Below are positions 8,101 to 13,951 of a DNA stretch of 16,139 nucleotides, one piece after another. This DNA comes from Thalassospiraceae bacterium. Its GTDB lineage: Bacteria; Pseudomonadota; Alphaproteobacteria; Rhodospirillales; Magnetovibrionaceae. Numbering within the stretch: the stretch's first letter is position 1; each line of letters begins with the position of its first letter. The stretch covers positions 1 to 16,139 of the forward strand of contig DAOWFB010000116.1 in NCBI GenBank assembly GCA_030638205.1. The letters run 5' to 3'. Below the pieces are notes generated by a model. It was not told the DNA's origin, made no database searches, and worked only from the letters and a program-made list of their open reading frames with translations. The position numbers and the translations under genes are program-made.

Positions 8101-8598
8101 TTCCAGCAACATCCGTCTGTCCTGTGGTTTAGCGGAAATAATAGAGCCAATTTTTCCCTGGCTTACCAATGCAGTTGATTTTGAACCAGATGCGGCATCG
8201 GCAAATAATAATTGCACATCCTTGGCCCGCACTTCTTGGCCATTTACCCGGTAGTTTGACCCCTTATCACGTTCAATCCGGCGAACAATTTCCAGTTCTT
8301 CGGCATCGTTGAACATTGCTGGCGCAACGCGCGCTGCATTGTCCATATGAACCACAACTTCAGCCACATTGCGCGAAGGGCGGTCTGATGATCCGCCAAA
8401 AATAACATCATCCATGGCCGAGCCACGCATTTGTTTGGCAGATGTTTCACCCATAACCCATTTAAGCGCCTCGACAAGGTTTGACTTGCCGCAACCATTT
8501 GGCCCGACCACACCAGTTAGGCCCGGTTCAATAGCCAACTCAATAGGGTCAACAAATGACTTAAAGCCTTGTAATCTTAATTTTGTAAACTTGAGCAA
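5134..8598 (-). CDS. smc: Chromosome segregation protein SMC
   Basis: At 1154 residues this has the full SMC architecture: N-terminal ATPase half with Walker A GPNGCGKSN (32-40), a long coiled coil, a globular hinge at about 505-640, a second coiled coil, and the C-terminal ATPase half with the ABC signature LLSGGEQ (about 1052-1058) and Walker B ICVLDEVDAPLDD (from about 1077). The dimer, with ScpA and ScpB, compacts and separates chromosomes. The start is TTG at 8596-8598: it gives MLKFTKLRLQGFKSF, the expected family N-terminus; an in-frame TAA lies just upstream, and GGA sits about 10 bases before it. It follows the dsbA-like gene by 21 bp. The dciA-dsbA-smc order is common in alphaproteobacteria; smc leading into the atp F0 cluster is notable. 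Confidence 0.97.
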   Translation of the reverse strand: MLKFTKLRLQGFKSFVDPIELAIEPGLTGVVGPNGCGKSNLVEALKWVMGETSAKQMRGSAMDDVIFGGSSDRPSRNVAEVVVHMDNAARVAPAMFNDAEELEIVRRIERDKGSNYRVNGQEVRAKDVQLLFADAASGSKSTALVSQGKIGSIISAKPQDRRMLLEEAAGITGLHSRRHEAELRLRGAETNLSRLDDILVTLESQLQSLKKQSRQATRYRNISDLINKAEAMLYHVRWIKAQEELNTNQEKLKGSQSIVAGLTANVANTTTQQLEAAEGVPELRTIEAEVAAKLQRFTLAREGLDEEANRIETTRLDRIHRLEQVKHDIARERDLAEDAAQAARKLGAEKTKIDGEREGEDEALTESERALEEASKAVAEIEAKLTSVGDRINEQDSERAGLNHAKTELTTRLERLSERFEDLSRQKSEVENEADEESGLSSVIEALGEKESARENANARLEGAESAAVAASEETDRARHALSDARVALSRIEAEEEALSQILEHEEADMWPPLMDAVSVDAGYEAALGAALGEDLNAPADEAAPVHWSVMGALEGAHPLPHECSALNRFVRAPEALSRRLSQIGVIDDDETGARLAPLLKQGQRIVSKSGALWRWDGYTVTTGAKTAATGRLEQLGRLRDVRASIKGVRENVAGVEAQAKSANDRVGKSKIAERDARIALKDSEEDAQRLRDSVAAIKSAVSERNSRLEGITQSVSAVEHDLGEARKQMSDTEQRLASMPDTEALRELVTTMRSDLTGKRDTQIECQGVHGGHQRVAEERKRRLADIERELLSWSERKEGAEERIMHLEDRTREVQAELEELAKKPDEIKAKREELMVLIEESEGARKIAADQLAVAEQKLNHANKLLRESEAELAKSREDRVRIEGVVEQNRQGCDSIIERVRERLDCAPEDLPELAELKEGADLPELEQVERRVERLSRERDTMGPVNLRAEEEAREMGEQIEGLETERSDLVHAIEKLRRGINELNREGRERLLTSFHEVDKHFQELFQRLFGGGKAHLKLIEADDPLESGLEIMASPPGKRMQVLSLLSGGEQAMTATALLFAVFMTNPAPICVLDEVDAPLDDANVDRFCTLLEEMAEGGTTRFLIITHHRMTMARMDRLFGVTMGERGVSQLVSVDLEGAVELRESA

Positions 8599-8619
8599 GT
8601 TTTGTTTCCAGCTTTTAAA

Positions 8620-9297
8620 TTATTTATTATTTGCTTTTATTGCTTTGTCGAGAATGTCGCTAAAATCTTCATAGCTGAGAACACCCTCAATTTTTTTACC
8701 GTTTATAAAAAATGTCGGGGTGGAATTAATGCCAAGATTTTCACTATATTTGGTGAGCTTGCCTGATATATCCAAGTAAAGGTCATTGCTATCAAGGCAT
8801 GCGGAAACATCGTTTTCATCCATTCCGCCTATCATTCGCGATATTCCGGTTAGGCTTGCAAGCGGGTTTTTTGAGTGCGCCCACTGCTCTTGCGATTTAA
8901 AAAGTGTGCCGATCATTGGAAAAAAGCGATCATTACCTGCACATCGAGACAACATGGAGGCGGCCAACGCTAAATCGCCCAGTGGAAAATCATGATAAAT
9001 CAATCGCACCTTGCCGGTATCTATGTAATTTTTCTTGATATCGGGAAGAACGTTGACGTGAAAGTCGGCGCAGTGAGAGCACGATAGTGACGCATATTCG
9101 TGAATTTCCACTTTTGCGTCAGCGTTGCCCAGTACCTTTTCAGATATGGCCTCGCTTAAATCAGCAATGCCTGCATCACTTTGTTCAGGAACCGCCAGCA
9201 TTAGTACAAAAATAAGCAAAAACAGTCGGTTAACCAGAGCTCTAATTGGGGCAAAAGCCATCGGAAGATTGGTTGAAAAATTGGCAAATATGGTCAT
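8620..9297 (-). CDS. DsbA-family periplasmic thioredoxin-fold oxidoreductase
   Basis: Starting from the ATG at 9295-9297 (preceded by AGAAAG) the protein has 225 residues. The frame is open further upstream, but those residues are not family-like and lie across the probable promoter. A signal peptide or anchor (hydrophobic about 21-36, RLFLLIFVLMLAVPEQ) precedes a thioredoxin fold with the active site C73-S-H-C76 in YASLSCSHCADFH, and the cis-proline loop NSTPTFFINGKKIEG (P194). Two further Cys (C119, C167) lie in the helical insertion. This matches the thioredoxin_4/DsbA-like group usual next to smc in alphaproteobacteria, where such proteins oxidise or isomerise thiols in the periplasm. No DsbB partner is in the window. 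Confidence 0.9.
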   Translation of the reverse strand: MTIFANFSTNLPMAFAPIRALVNRLFLLIFVLMLAVPEQSDAGIADLSEAISEKVLGNADAKVEIHEYASLSCSHCADFHVNVLPDIKKNYIDTGKVRLIYHDFPLGDLALAASMLSRCAGNDRFFPMIGTLFKSQEQWAHSKNPLASLTGISRMIGGMDENDVSACLDSNDLYLDISGKLTKYSENLGINSTPTFFINGKKIEGVLSYEDFSDILDKAIKANNK

Positions 9298-9341
9298 TAT
9301 TTTCTTTCTAAGCACAATATATGGTTTTTCAGATAAAGCTG

Positions 9342-9370
9342 AATATACGGTCTCGCTCTGCCAACCACAA
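9342..9370 (-). promoter_or_regulatory. Probable sigma-70 promoter for dsbA-like and smc
   Basis: On the minus strand TTGTGG (9370-9365), a 17-bp spacer and TATATT (9347-9342, 5 of 6 to consensus) lie about 40 bases ahead of the dsbA-like ATG. The position also argues for the ATG at 9297 over an upstream start. The DnaA box and repeats described below lie just upstream of this promoter. Confidence 0.45.
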
Positions 9371-9399
9371 GCACCCGTAGGCTGGGCCGGCAAACATTT

Positions 9400-9408
9400 T
9401 GTGGATAA
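9400..9408 (-). promoter_or_regulatory. DnaA box (perfect 9-mer)
   Basis: The minus strand reads TTATCCACA, the high-affinity DnaA-box consensus. It lies about 30 bp upstream of the -35 of the proposed dsbA-smc promoter. It is the only perfect copy I found in the window. One chance match in 16 kb is possible, but the spot, between a DciA-like helicase-loader gene and smc, is suggestive. Confidence 0.5.
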
Positions 9409-9410
9409 CT

Positions 9411-9442
9411 GTTAAATAGTCACACCGTTAAATAGCCACAGG
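9411..9442 (+). repeat. 16-bp tandem duplication beside the DnaA box
   Basis: GTTAAATAGTCACACC (9411-9426) is followed directly by GTTAAATAGCCACAGG (9427-9442), 13 of 16 identical. The pair abuts the DnaA 9-mer with 2 bp between them. Confidence 0.8.
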
Positions 9443-9479
9443 CATTTGAAAGAAATGGATTTTTCTTGGCTACGGTTAA

Positions 9480-9580
9480 CTGTTTTCCGGAGCCTTCAGC
9501 TAGCTTCCCGGAGCCTTCAGCTGTTTTCTGGAGCCTTCAGCTGTTTTCTGGAGCCTTCAGCTATTTTCCGGAGTTCTTTT
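9480..9580 (-). repeat. 20-bp tandem array overlapping the end of the dciA-like gene
   Basis: On the + strand the units CTGTTTTCTGGAGCCTTCAG begin at 9480, 9500 (21 bp, diverged), 9521 and 9541 (these last two identical), with a diverged fifth at 9561. Read in the gene's direction, the diverged copy at 9561-9580 encodes the last residues (TPEN) and the TGA stop at 9559-9557 starts the next copy. So this array, like the one at 221-352, is an expansion of a gene's 3' end and carries a TGA in each copy, in shifting frames. Confidence 0.9.
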
Positions 9581-10111
9581 TGCAATGGATTTACCAAGAT
9601 TTTCTAACGCCTGTCTTATTTCTTCGTCATCAATGCCGCTTAAGGATTCGCTTAAATGTCTTTCTTCATTTTCCGATAGCTCCCTTGGTTCTTGGGGTGG
9701 CTGTTTGGTTTCAGGTATGGGCCCCTGACTAAGGCGCAACCCAACAACCGCTTTGTAGCCGAAGTGACGATTTATACGTTCAATAATAATTGGCTCCAGA
9801 TGCTGTATTTCTGTTGCCATACCACCGGTAACTGTTTTCAGGTGCAATATACCGCCGGATGCCCCATCCCTTGAAAAGGTTAATTTTTCAGGTGCGCTAA
9901 GCTTGGCCAGTTCTGGCCCCACTATATCTGGCCAATTATTTATGATGGCCCCATTGGAAAACCCCCGCTTGCCGAAAACAGGCTTGATCATGCGTTCGAC
10001 CATGCGCGAAAGCAGCTTTGCACCACCACCCCTTTTGGCACCCCTTTTGGCACCTCTTTTTGGTCGGAAATGTTTCCTGCTTTTTTTTGGATCTGGTGGC
10101 GTTGATTCCAT
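9557..10111 (-). CDS. dciA: DciA-like protein (DUF721), probable replicative helicase loader
   Basis: From the ATG at 10109-10111 (GGGGCC just upstream) the protein has 184 residues; a TTG 20 codons upstream is possible but less likely. A basic low-complexity N-terminus (about 9-32) with the near-repeat KRGAKRGAKRGGG, encoded by repeated CCTTTTGGCAC, leads into the DUF721 core: WPDIVGPELAKLSAPEKLTF, then GILHLKTVTGGMATEIQHLEP and INRHFGYKAVVGLRLSQGP. DUF721 proteins include DciA, which helps load DnaB in bacteria lacking DnaC/DnaI. The C-terminal third is acidic and variable. Its place upstream of dsbA and smc is typical for alphaproteobacteria. Its 3' end is the seed of a tandem array. Family assignment is good; the loader role is inferred from the family. 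Confidence 0.8.
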   Translation of the reverse strand: MESTPPDPKKSRKHFRPKRGAKRGAKRGGGAKLLSRMVERMIKPVFGKRGFSNGAIINNWPDIVGPELAKLSAPEKLTFSRDGASGGILHLKTVTGGMATEIQHLEPIIIERINRHFGYKAVVGLRLSQGPIPETKQPPQEPRELSENEERHLSESLSGIDDEEIRQALENLGKSIAKRTPENS

Positions 10112-10214
10112 GGCCCCATTTTCCCTATTGTAACGCGCCCCGCAAGGCTGCTTTTGAAATAGCGTTTGCAAAATGCAATTATTGCCACCATATATCTAAA
10201 TAGTGGGCAAAAAT

Positions 10215-11690
10215 ATGTCTTTATCTTGGGAGACAAAGGGCTTGGCGACTAAAAATACAAGCATTTTACTGGTGGAAGACACGGTGGCCTTGGCGCGAAC
10301 CTATGAGGCGTACCTGAAAGATTCCCCCTATGACATTTTATCTGTGGAAACCGGCAAAGAAGGCATGGCGGCCATTGATGAAAATCCGCCCGAAATAATC
10401 CTTCTTGATCTTGTGCTTCCGGATATGGATGGCCTTGAGATATTAAAGCGCGTTTCCGAAGAAGAAATTCCTGCCGCAGTAATTGTAGTTACCGCAAATG
10501 CATCGCTTAACACCGCCATAGATGCAATGCGTCTTGGGGCAATGGATTTTCTGGTTAAACCGTTCAGCGCAGAACGCCTTAAGGTCACAATAAAAAACGT
10601 TATTGAACGTCAACACCTCAACAAGATTGTTGAAATTTATCGTAATGATTTGGATCGCAGGGAATATGGCGGGTTTATCGGCTCGTCATTGCCCATGCAA
10701 AGTGTTTATAGAATTATTGATAGTGTTGCTGGATCAAAGGCTACAGTTTTTATTACTGGCGAAAGCGGAACAGGGAAAGAAGTCTGTGCAGAGTCTATTC
10801 ACAATAAAAGCCCCAGAAGCAAAGGCCCTCTTGTTACCCTAAACTGTGGGGCCATTCCCAAAGATCTTATGGAGAGCGAAGTATTTGGTCACGTAAAAGG
10901 GGCCTTCACCGGTGCCGTTTCCGATCGTGACGGTGCTGCATCAATGGCCAAGGGTGGTACGCTATTTCTGGACGAAATATGTGAAATGGATATTAGCCTG
11001 CAAACCAAGCTTTTGCGTTTTATTCAAACCGAAACATTTCAGAAAGTAGGCGGTTCAAAAACAGAAAAAGCAGACATTCGTTTTGTTTGCGCTACCAACA
11101 AAGACCCATTGGTTGAGGTGGCCGAAGGACGTTTTCGCGAAGACCTTTTTTATCGCCTTCATGTTGTGCCCGTTGCCATGCCGCCGTTGCGCGATCGTGA
11201 TTTTGATGTTTTGGCCATAGCAGATAACCTGCTTGCGGCATATACGTCTGAAGAAGGTAAATCATTTACTGGTTTTTCAGACGAAGTTCGTGGGATTTTT
11301 GCTGTATATCCATGGCCCGGAAATGTGCGCCAATTGCAAAATGTAATACGAAATATAGTCGTATTAAATGAAGGCGATGAAATAATGCCATCCATGCTAC
11401 CCGCACCATTGGATGAATTTATCGGCAAAGCATCACCAATATCCTCAACGGAATGGATGAATGTTATTCATAATAAAGATAAGGAAGAGATTATTCCCTC
11501 GTTAGAGTACGCCCCCATTAGCGAAGCCGACATTCGTCCGCTTGATGAAATTGAGCGTGAAATAATTGAACGTGCTATTGATATTTGTGATGGCAATGTG
11601 CCTAGGGCCGCATCAAAGCTTGGGGTTTCAGCATCGACAATTTATCGCAAGCGTCAGGCATGGGAAGAAAAACAAAAGAAGCTGGCTTAA
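10215..11690 (+). CDS. Sigma-54-dependent response regulator, LuxO/NtrC type
   Basis: With the ATG at 10215 (GTGGG about 8 bases upstream; a GTG at 10203 is the alternative) it has 491 residues. The receiver domain (about 15-125) has the acidic pair in LLVEDT, phospho-acceptor D65 (LLDLVLPDMDG), T93 and K115 (LVKP). The AAA+ domain has Walker A GESGTGK (182-188), the sigma-54 contact loop GAFTGA (229-234) and Walker B GGTLFLDEI (D253-E254). A Fis-type helix-turn-helix closes the protein (ISEADIRPLDEIERE to ASTIYRKRQ). Phosphorylation should drive ATP-dependent opening of RpoN promoters. It is divergent from dciA (103-bp gap) and converges on an HPt gene, its likely phosphodonor partner, as LuxU is for LuxO. 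Targets are unknown. Confidence 0.92.
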   Translation: MSLSWETKGLATKNTSILLVEDTVALARTYEAYLKDSPYDILSVETGKEGMAAIDENPPEIILLDLVLPDMDGLEILKRVSEEEIPAAVIVVTANASLNTAIDAMRLGAMDFLVKPFSAERLKVTIKNVIERQHLNKIVEIYRNDLDRREYGGFIGSSLPMQSVYRIIDSVAGSKATVFITGESGTGKEVCAESIHNKSPRSKGPLVTLNCGAIPKDLMESEVFGHVKGAFTGAVSDRDGAASMAKGGTLFLDEICEMDISLQTKLLRFIQTETFQKVGGSKTEKADIRFVCATNKDPLVEVAEGRFREDLFYRLHVVPVAMPPLRDRDFDVLAIADNLLAAYTSEEGKSFTGFSDEVRGIFAVYPWPGNVRQLQNVIRNIVVLNEGDEIMPSMLPAPLDEFIGKASPISSTEWMNVIHNKDKEEIIPSLEYAPISEADIRPLDEIEREIIERAIDICDGNVPRAASKLGVSASTIYRKRQAWEEKQKKLA

Positions 11691-12061
11691 GTAGCGGTAA
11701 GCTCCGCTACAAGCGCTACGCCTTCTTCAATTTCGCCCGGAACCACCCCTAAAACCTTGTCGGCGGCTTCTAATATGGTTTGAGGATCGCCACTATCAAT
11801 TGCTTGCTCCAGATCAAATGCAAGATCGCCAGAAACAGGTAAGCCATACGTGCGGCAAACCCCTTTGAGGGAGTGGGCGTGGCGCTTTAATATCGCAAGG
11901 TCATCATCAGAATTTTCGCCTAAGTTTTTTATGGCGTTTTTTCTGGAATTTATTTCATCAAGTCGCATGGTTGCATCAGATTTAAAAATTTCATACAACT
12001 CGCGCAGTCCATCCACACCAACGCTGGATACCATTTCTTCTAGAATAACGCGGTCCGGCAT
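11687..12061 (-). CDS. Histidine phosphotransfer (HPt) domain protein
   Basis: A 124-residue single-domain protein from the ATG at 12059-12061 (TTGGGG about 10 bases upstream; a TTG five codons earlier is the alternative). The four-helix HPt signature is RHAHSLKGVCRTYG, with phospho-accepting H63 in H-S-L-K-G. Acidic helices and LAFDLEQAIDSGD follow, as usual for the family. It should shuttle phosphate from a hybrid kinase to a receiver. It overlaps the response regulator gene tail to tail by 4 bp: both stops sit in one TTAA (11687-11690). It lies 36 bp after apt on the same strand, so the two are probably co-transcribed. No kinase is in the window. Confidence 0.85.
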   Translation of the reverse strand: MPDRVILEEMVSSVGVDGLRELYEIFKSDATMRLDEINSRKNAIKNLGENSDDDLAILKRHAHSLKGVCRTYGLPVSGDLAFDLEQAIDSGDPQTILEAADKVLGVVPGEIEEGVALVAELTAT

Positions 12062-12097
12062 TTTGTTGTGCCCCAATGTTTAAGTTATTTGTATTAA

Positions 12098-12613
12098 TTA
12101 TTCATCGTAAGCAATCAAGCTATCAAATGGAACGTCTATATGTTTGCGCCCGCTCAGGAACGATAACTCAACAATTGCCGCAGAACCCACAACCTCGGCT
12201 CCTGCCTTGTTGCAAAGGCTGATCGCCGCATTCATGGTCCCACCGGTTGCAAGCAAATCATCAAGAACAACAACCTTGCTGCCGGGCGTAAAAGCATCAT
12301 CTTGTATTTCGATAGTGTCGGTGCCGTATTCAAGCTTATATTTATGAGAAATTATTTTGCCCGGAAGCTTGGCTTTTTTTCGTGCCATAACAAATCCACA
12401 GCCAAGCTTTAATGCCAATGGTGCCGCTACTAAAAAGCCGCGGGATTCAATGCCAACCAATACATCGGGCTGCCACCGGCTAATCATTTTTGCCATCCTG
12501 CCCATGGCCACTTGCCAAGCATCGGGGTGGGCCAGCAGGGTTGATATGTCGTAAAAGAGTATTCCGGGTTTAGGAAAATCCGGGATGGTGCGAATGTGAT
12601 CTTTGATATCCAT
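12098..12613 (-). CDS. apt: Adenine phosphoribosyltransferase
   Basis: This 171-residue type I phosphoribosyltransferase converts adenine and PRPP to AMP (purine salvage, cytosol). It has the APT N-terminus (IRTIPDFPKPGILFYDI), the flexible-loop region ARKKAKLPGKIISHKYKLEYG, and the PRPP-binding motif VVVLDDLLATGGT at 114-126. Length and motifs are standard. It starts with ATG at 12611-12613, with CAGGA about 12 bases upstream, and is probably served by the promoter formed in the 14-bp repeats just upstream. Confidence 0.96.
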   Translation of the reverse strand: MDIKDHIRTIPDFPKPGILFYDISTLLAHPDAWQVAMGRMAKMISRWQPDVLVGIESRGFLVAAPLALKLGCGFVMARKKAKLPGKIISHKYKLEYGTDTIEIQDDAFTPGSKVVVLDDLLATGGTMNAAISLCNKAGAEVVGSAAIVELSFLSGRKHIDVPFDSLIAYDE

Positions 12614-12633
12614 TTTAAGTAAAATCCTGTTTG

Positions 12634-12662
12634 GTATTATTTGGTCAATATTATTTTGCCAA
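12634..12662 (-). promoter_or_regulatory. apt: Possible apt promoter inside the 14-bp repeats
   Basis: Minus strand: TTGGCA (12662-12657, 5 of 6), 17-bp spacer, TAATAC (12639-12634). An overlapping pair one repeat upstream (TTGGCC, 17 bp, TAATAT) has the same geometry because of the repeat period. A start near 12627 would give a leader of about 14 bases. Confidence 0.35.
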
Positions 12663-12680
12663 TATTATTTGGCCAATACT
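12639..12680 (-). repeat. Three tandem 14-bp repeats upstream of apt
   Basis: ATTTGGTCAATATT (12639-12652), ATTTTGCCAATATT (12653-12666) and ATTTGGCCAATACT (12667-12680), with a partial fourth before them. Each holds a TTGGCCAA-like palindromic core. They may be operator or promoter repeats, or a chance tandem expansion. Confidence 0.75.
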
Positions 12681-12711
12681 AGGTAAATCTACATACGTAC
12701 AACCAAGGATG

Positions 12712-12751
12712 AATAAAAAAAGCCTTCACGCATATGTGCATGAAGGCTTTT
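12712..12751 (-). terminator. Strong intrinsic terminator of the first cytochrome c gene
   Basis: AAAAGCCTTCA (12718-12728) pairs with TGAAGGCTTTT (12741-12751), and the loop extends the stem by GCA/TGC past one mismatch. On the minus strand the stem is followed by a run of seven T (12721-12715). It lies 31 bp after the cytochrome stop at 12783 and separates it from apt. Confidence 0.85.
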
Positions 12752-12782
12752 AATTTGCTCGCTTTAGCATAGACTTGGCTTA

Positions 12783-13145
12783 TTAAATACCTTTTAGGTA
12801 TTCAATAATTGCTTTGCGATCATCTTCTTTTTTAAGCTTTGCCGACATGCTCGTAGACTTGCCGATGAATTTTTTGGGGTTTTTAAGCCAGCCATCAAGA
12901 TTTTTTTCATCCCAGACAAGGCTGGAACCTTTAAGGCCTTTGTATTTTTTGTAGCCTTTAACCTCTCCTGCTTTTTTGCCAAATATGCCAGCCAACGATG
13001 GGCCGGATTTGTTCTTGCCAGCTTTGATGGCATGGCAGGCTTTACATTTTTTCTTGAAAACTTTTGCGCCATCGCCATCGGCGAAAGCGGGTGAGGCCAA
13101 AAGTGCGGTTGCGGCAATTGCCATGAAAATTGTTTTTTTGAACAT
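12783..13145 (-). CDS. Small class I cytochrome c, periplasmic, lysine-rich
   Basis: At 120 residues, it has a clear signal peptide (1-22, ending SPAFA) and a mature domain of 98 residues. Heme attaches at C34-K-A-C37-H38; SGPSLAGIFGKKAG and VWDEKNLDGWLKNP are class I landmarks; the distal ligand is probably M100 in STSMSAK. About a quarter of the mature residues are Lys (25 of 98), giving a strongly positive surface suited to docking on an acidic partner such as an oxidase or reductase. The ATG has an excellent GAGGAG about 9 bases upstream. It has its own upstream region with an FNR-like box and its own terminator, so it is monocistronic. It is paralogous to the neighbour at 13425. Confidence 0.92.
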   Translation of the reverse strand: MFKKTIFMAIAATALLASPAFADGDGAKVFKKKCKACHAIKAGKNKSGPSLAGIFGKKAGEVKGYKKYKGLKGSSLVWDEKNLDGWLKNPKKFIGKSTSMSAKLKKEDDRKAIIEYLKGI

Positions 13146-13164
13146 TGAGAATAACTCCTCGAGG

Positions 13165-13206
13165 TTTGATAAATTTAGCGCAAGTTAGTGTTTAATAAAT
13201 CTAGCG
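13165..13206 (-). repeat. 16-bp direct repeat in the cytochrome c leader
   Basis: TTTGATAAATTTAGCG (13165-13180) and TTTAATAAATCTAGCG (13191-13206) match at 14 of 16 positions, 26 bp apart. A related ATTTCTAGCG occurs upstream of the second cytochrome (13871-13880). They may be regulator sites near the start of transcription. Confidence 0.5.
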
Positions 13207-13236
13207 GAAGGCTACAATAACCCCATAACCTGTTAC

Positions 13237-13250
13237 TTGATATCGGTCAA
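13237..13250 (-). promoter_or_regulatory. FNR/FixK-type box upstream of cytochrome c
   Basis: The + strand reads TTGAT-ATCG-GTCAA, matching the TTGAT-N4-ATCAA consensus of the FNR/Anr/FixK family at 9 of 10 positions. Its centre is about 98 bp ahead of the cytochrome ATG at 13145, suitable for activation of a start about 57 bases into the leader. Oxygen-linked control of a cytochrome c would make sense. Only 8 of 10 positions match in a similar spot before the second cytochrome (13904-13917). Confidence 0.5.
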
Positions 13251-13344
13251 AGCAACGGTTTTTCTATTTGTGTTTTTTTGGGGCTTTAGCACTATTATTA
13301 TAAATAAATGTTTCAACACTTATTAAAAGTAAATTAAAGATACC

Positions 13345-13379
13345 AAAAAACCCGCCTGGAAATACCTGACGGGGTTTTT
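13345..13379 (-). terminator. Intrinsic terminator of the second cytochrome c gene
   Basis: AAAAACCC (13346-13353) pairs with GGGTTTTT (13372-13379) around an imperfectly paired GC-rich loop; on the minus strand it ends in a run of six T. It lies about 45 bp after the stop at 13425. Confidence 0.75.
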
Positions 13380-13424
13380 GATAATAATTAAAACCCTTTA
13401 AGACCCTTGGGCTTAGGTTTAGTT

Positions 13425-13802
13425 TTATTTGCCCTTAAGGTAAGCGATAATTGCTTTGCGATCTTCTTCTTTTTTAATCTTTGCTTTCATGCTGGATTTT
13501 TTCTTGATGCCCTTGGCTTTAAGGAAATCTTTCTGATTGGTGATCCATGCGTCAAGATTTTTTTCATCCCAAACGATGTCAGAACCACCTTTAAATGCCT
13601 TGTATTTTTTGAAGTCGCTGGTGCCGGCTTTGCGACCAATTATGCCAGCCAACGATGGGCCCATTTTATGTTTTTCAAATCCGTGGCAGACGCCGCATTT
13701 TTTCTTGAAAACCTTTGCGCCATCGGCATTAGCATTTGCGGTGCCGGCGGTGGCGGCAATGACAATGGTCAGGGCGGCTGCGAAAAATGTTTTGCTGTTC
13801 AT
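13425..13802 (-). CDS. Small class I cytochrome c, periplasmic, lysine-rich (paralogue)
   Basis: The 125-residue protein has a signal peptide (1 to about 24, ending TANA), heme site C36-G-V-C39-H40, MGPSLAGIIGRKAG, IVWDEKNLDAW and a likely distal ligand M105 in KKSSMKAK. It shares most of its mature sequence with the cytochrome at 12783, including the DGAKVFKKKC start and the EDRKAII-YLKG end, so the two arose by tandem duplication. It differs in a shorter loop after the heme (FEKHK) and a longer lysine-rich stretch before the Met ligand. It too has about 25 Lys. The ATG is preceded by GGAG. Electron carriers of this kind shuttle between bc1-type complexes, oxidases or reductases; partners are not in the window. 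Confidence 0.92.
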   Translation of the reverse strand: MNSKTFFAAALTIVIAATAGTANANADGAKVFKKKCGVCHGFEKHKMGPSLAGIIGRKAGTSDFKKYKAFKGGSDIVWDEKNLDAWITNQKDFLKAKGIKKKSSMKAKIKKEEDRKAIIAYLKGK

Positions 13803-13951
13803 ACTGATTGTGTCTCCATTGGTGACTGAATATAATTATTTAGAATTTTAATAATTTTAAATACTGTTACATTTCTAGCGCAATCTGGCCCCTCTTGGCA
13901 ACCTTGATGGCCATACATATGTTGAATAATGGCTGAAATCAGCTAATTTTT

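Noticed and set aside
12794..13117. 107-codon frame inside the first cytochrome c gene
   Set aside because: It is a frame-shifted shadow of the gene, lacking signal peptide and heme motif.
13904..13917. FNR box upstream of the second cytochrome c
   Set aside because: TTGAT-GGCC-ATACA matches only 8 of 10 positions, with a poor right half-site; too weak to list as a feature.
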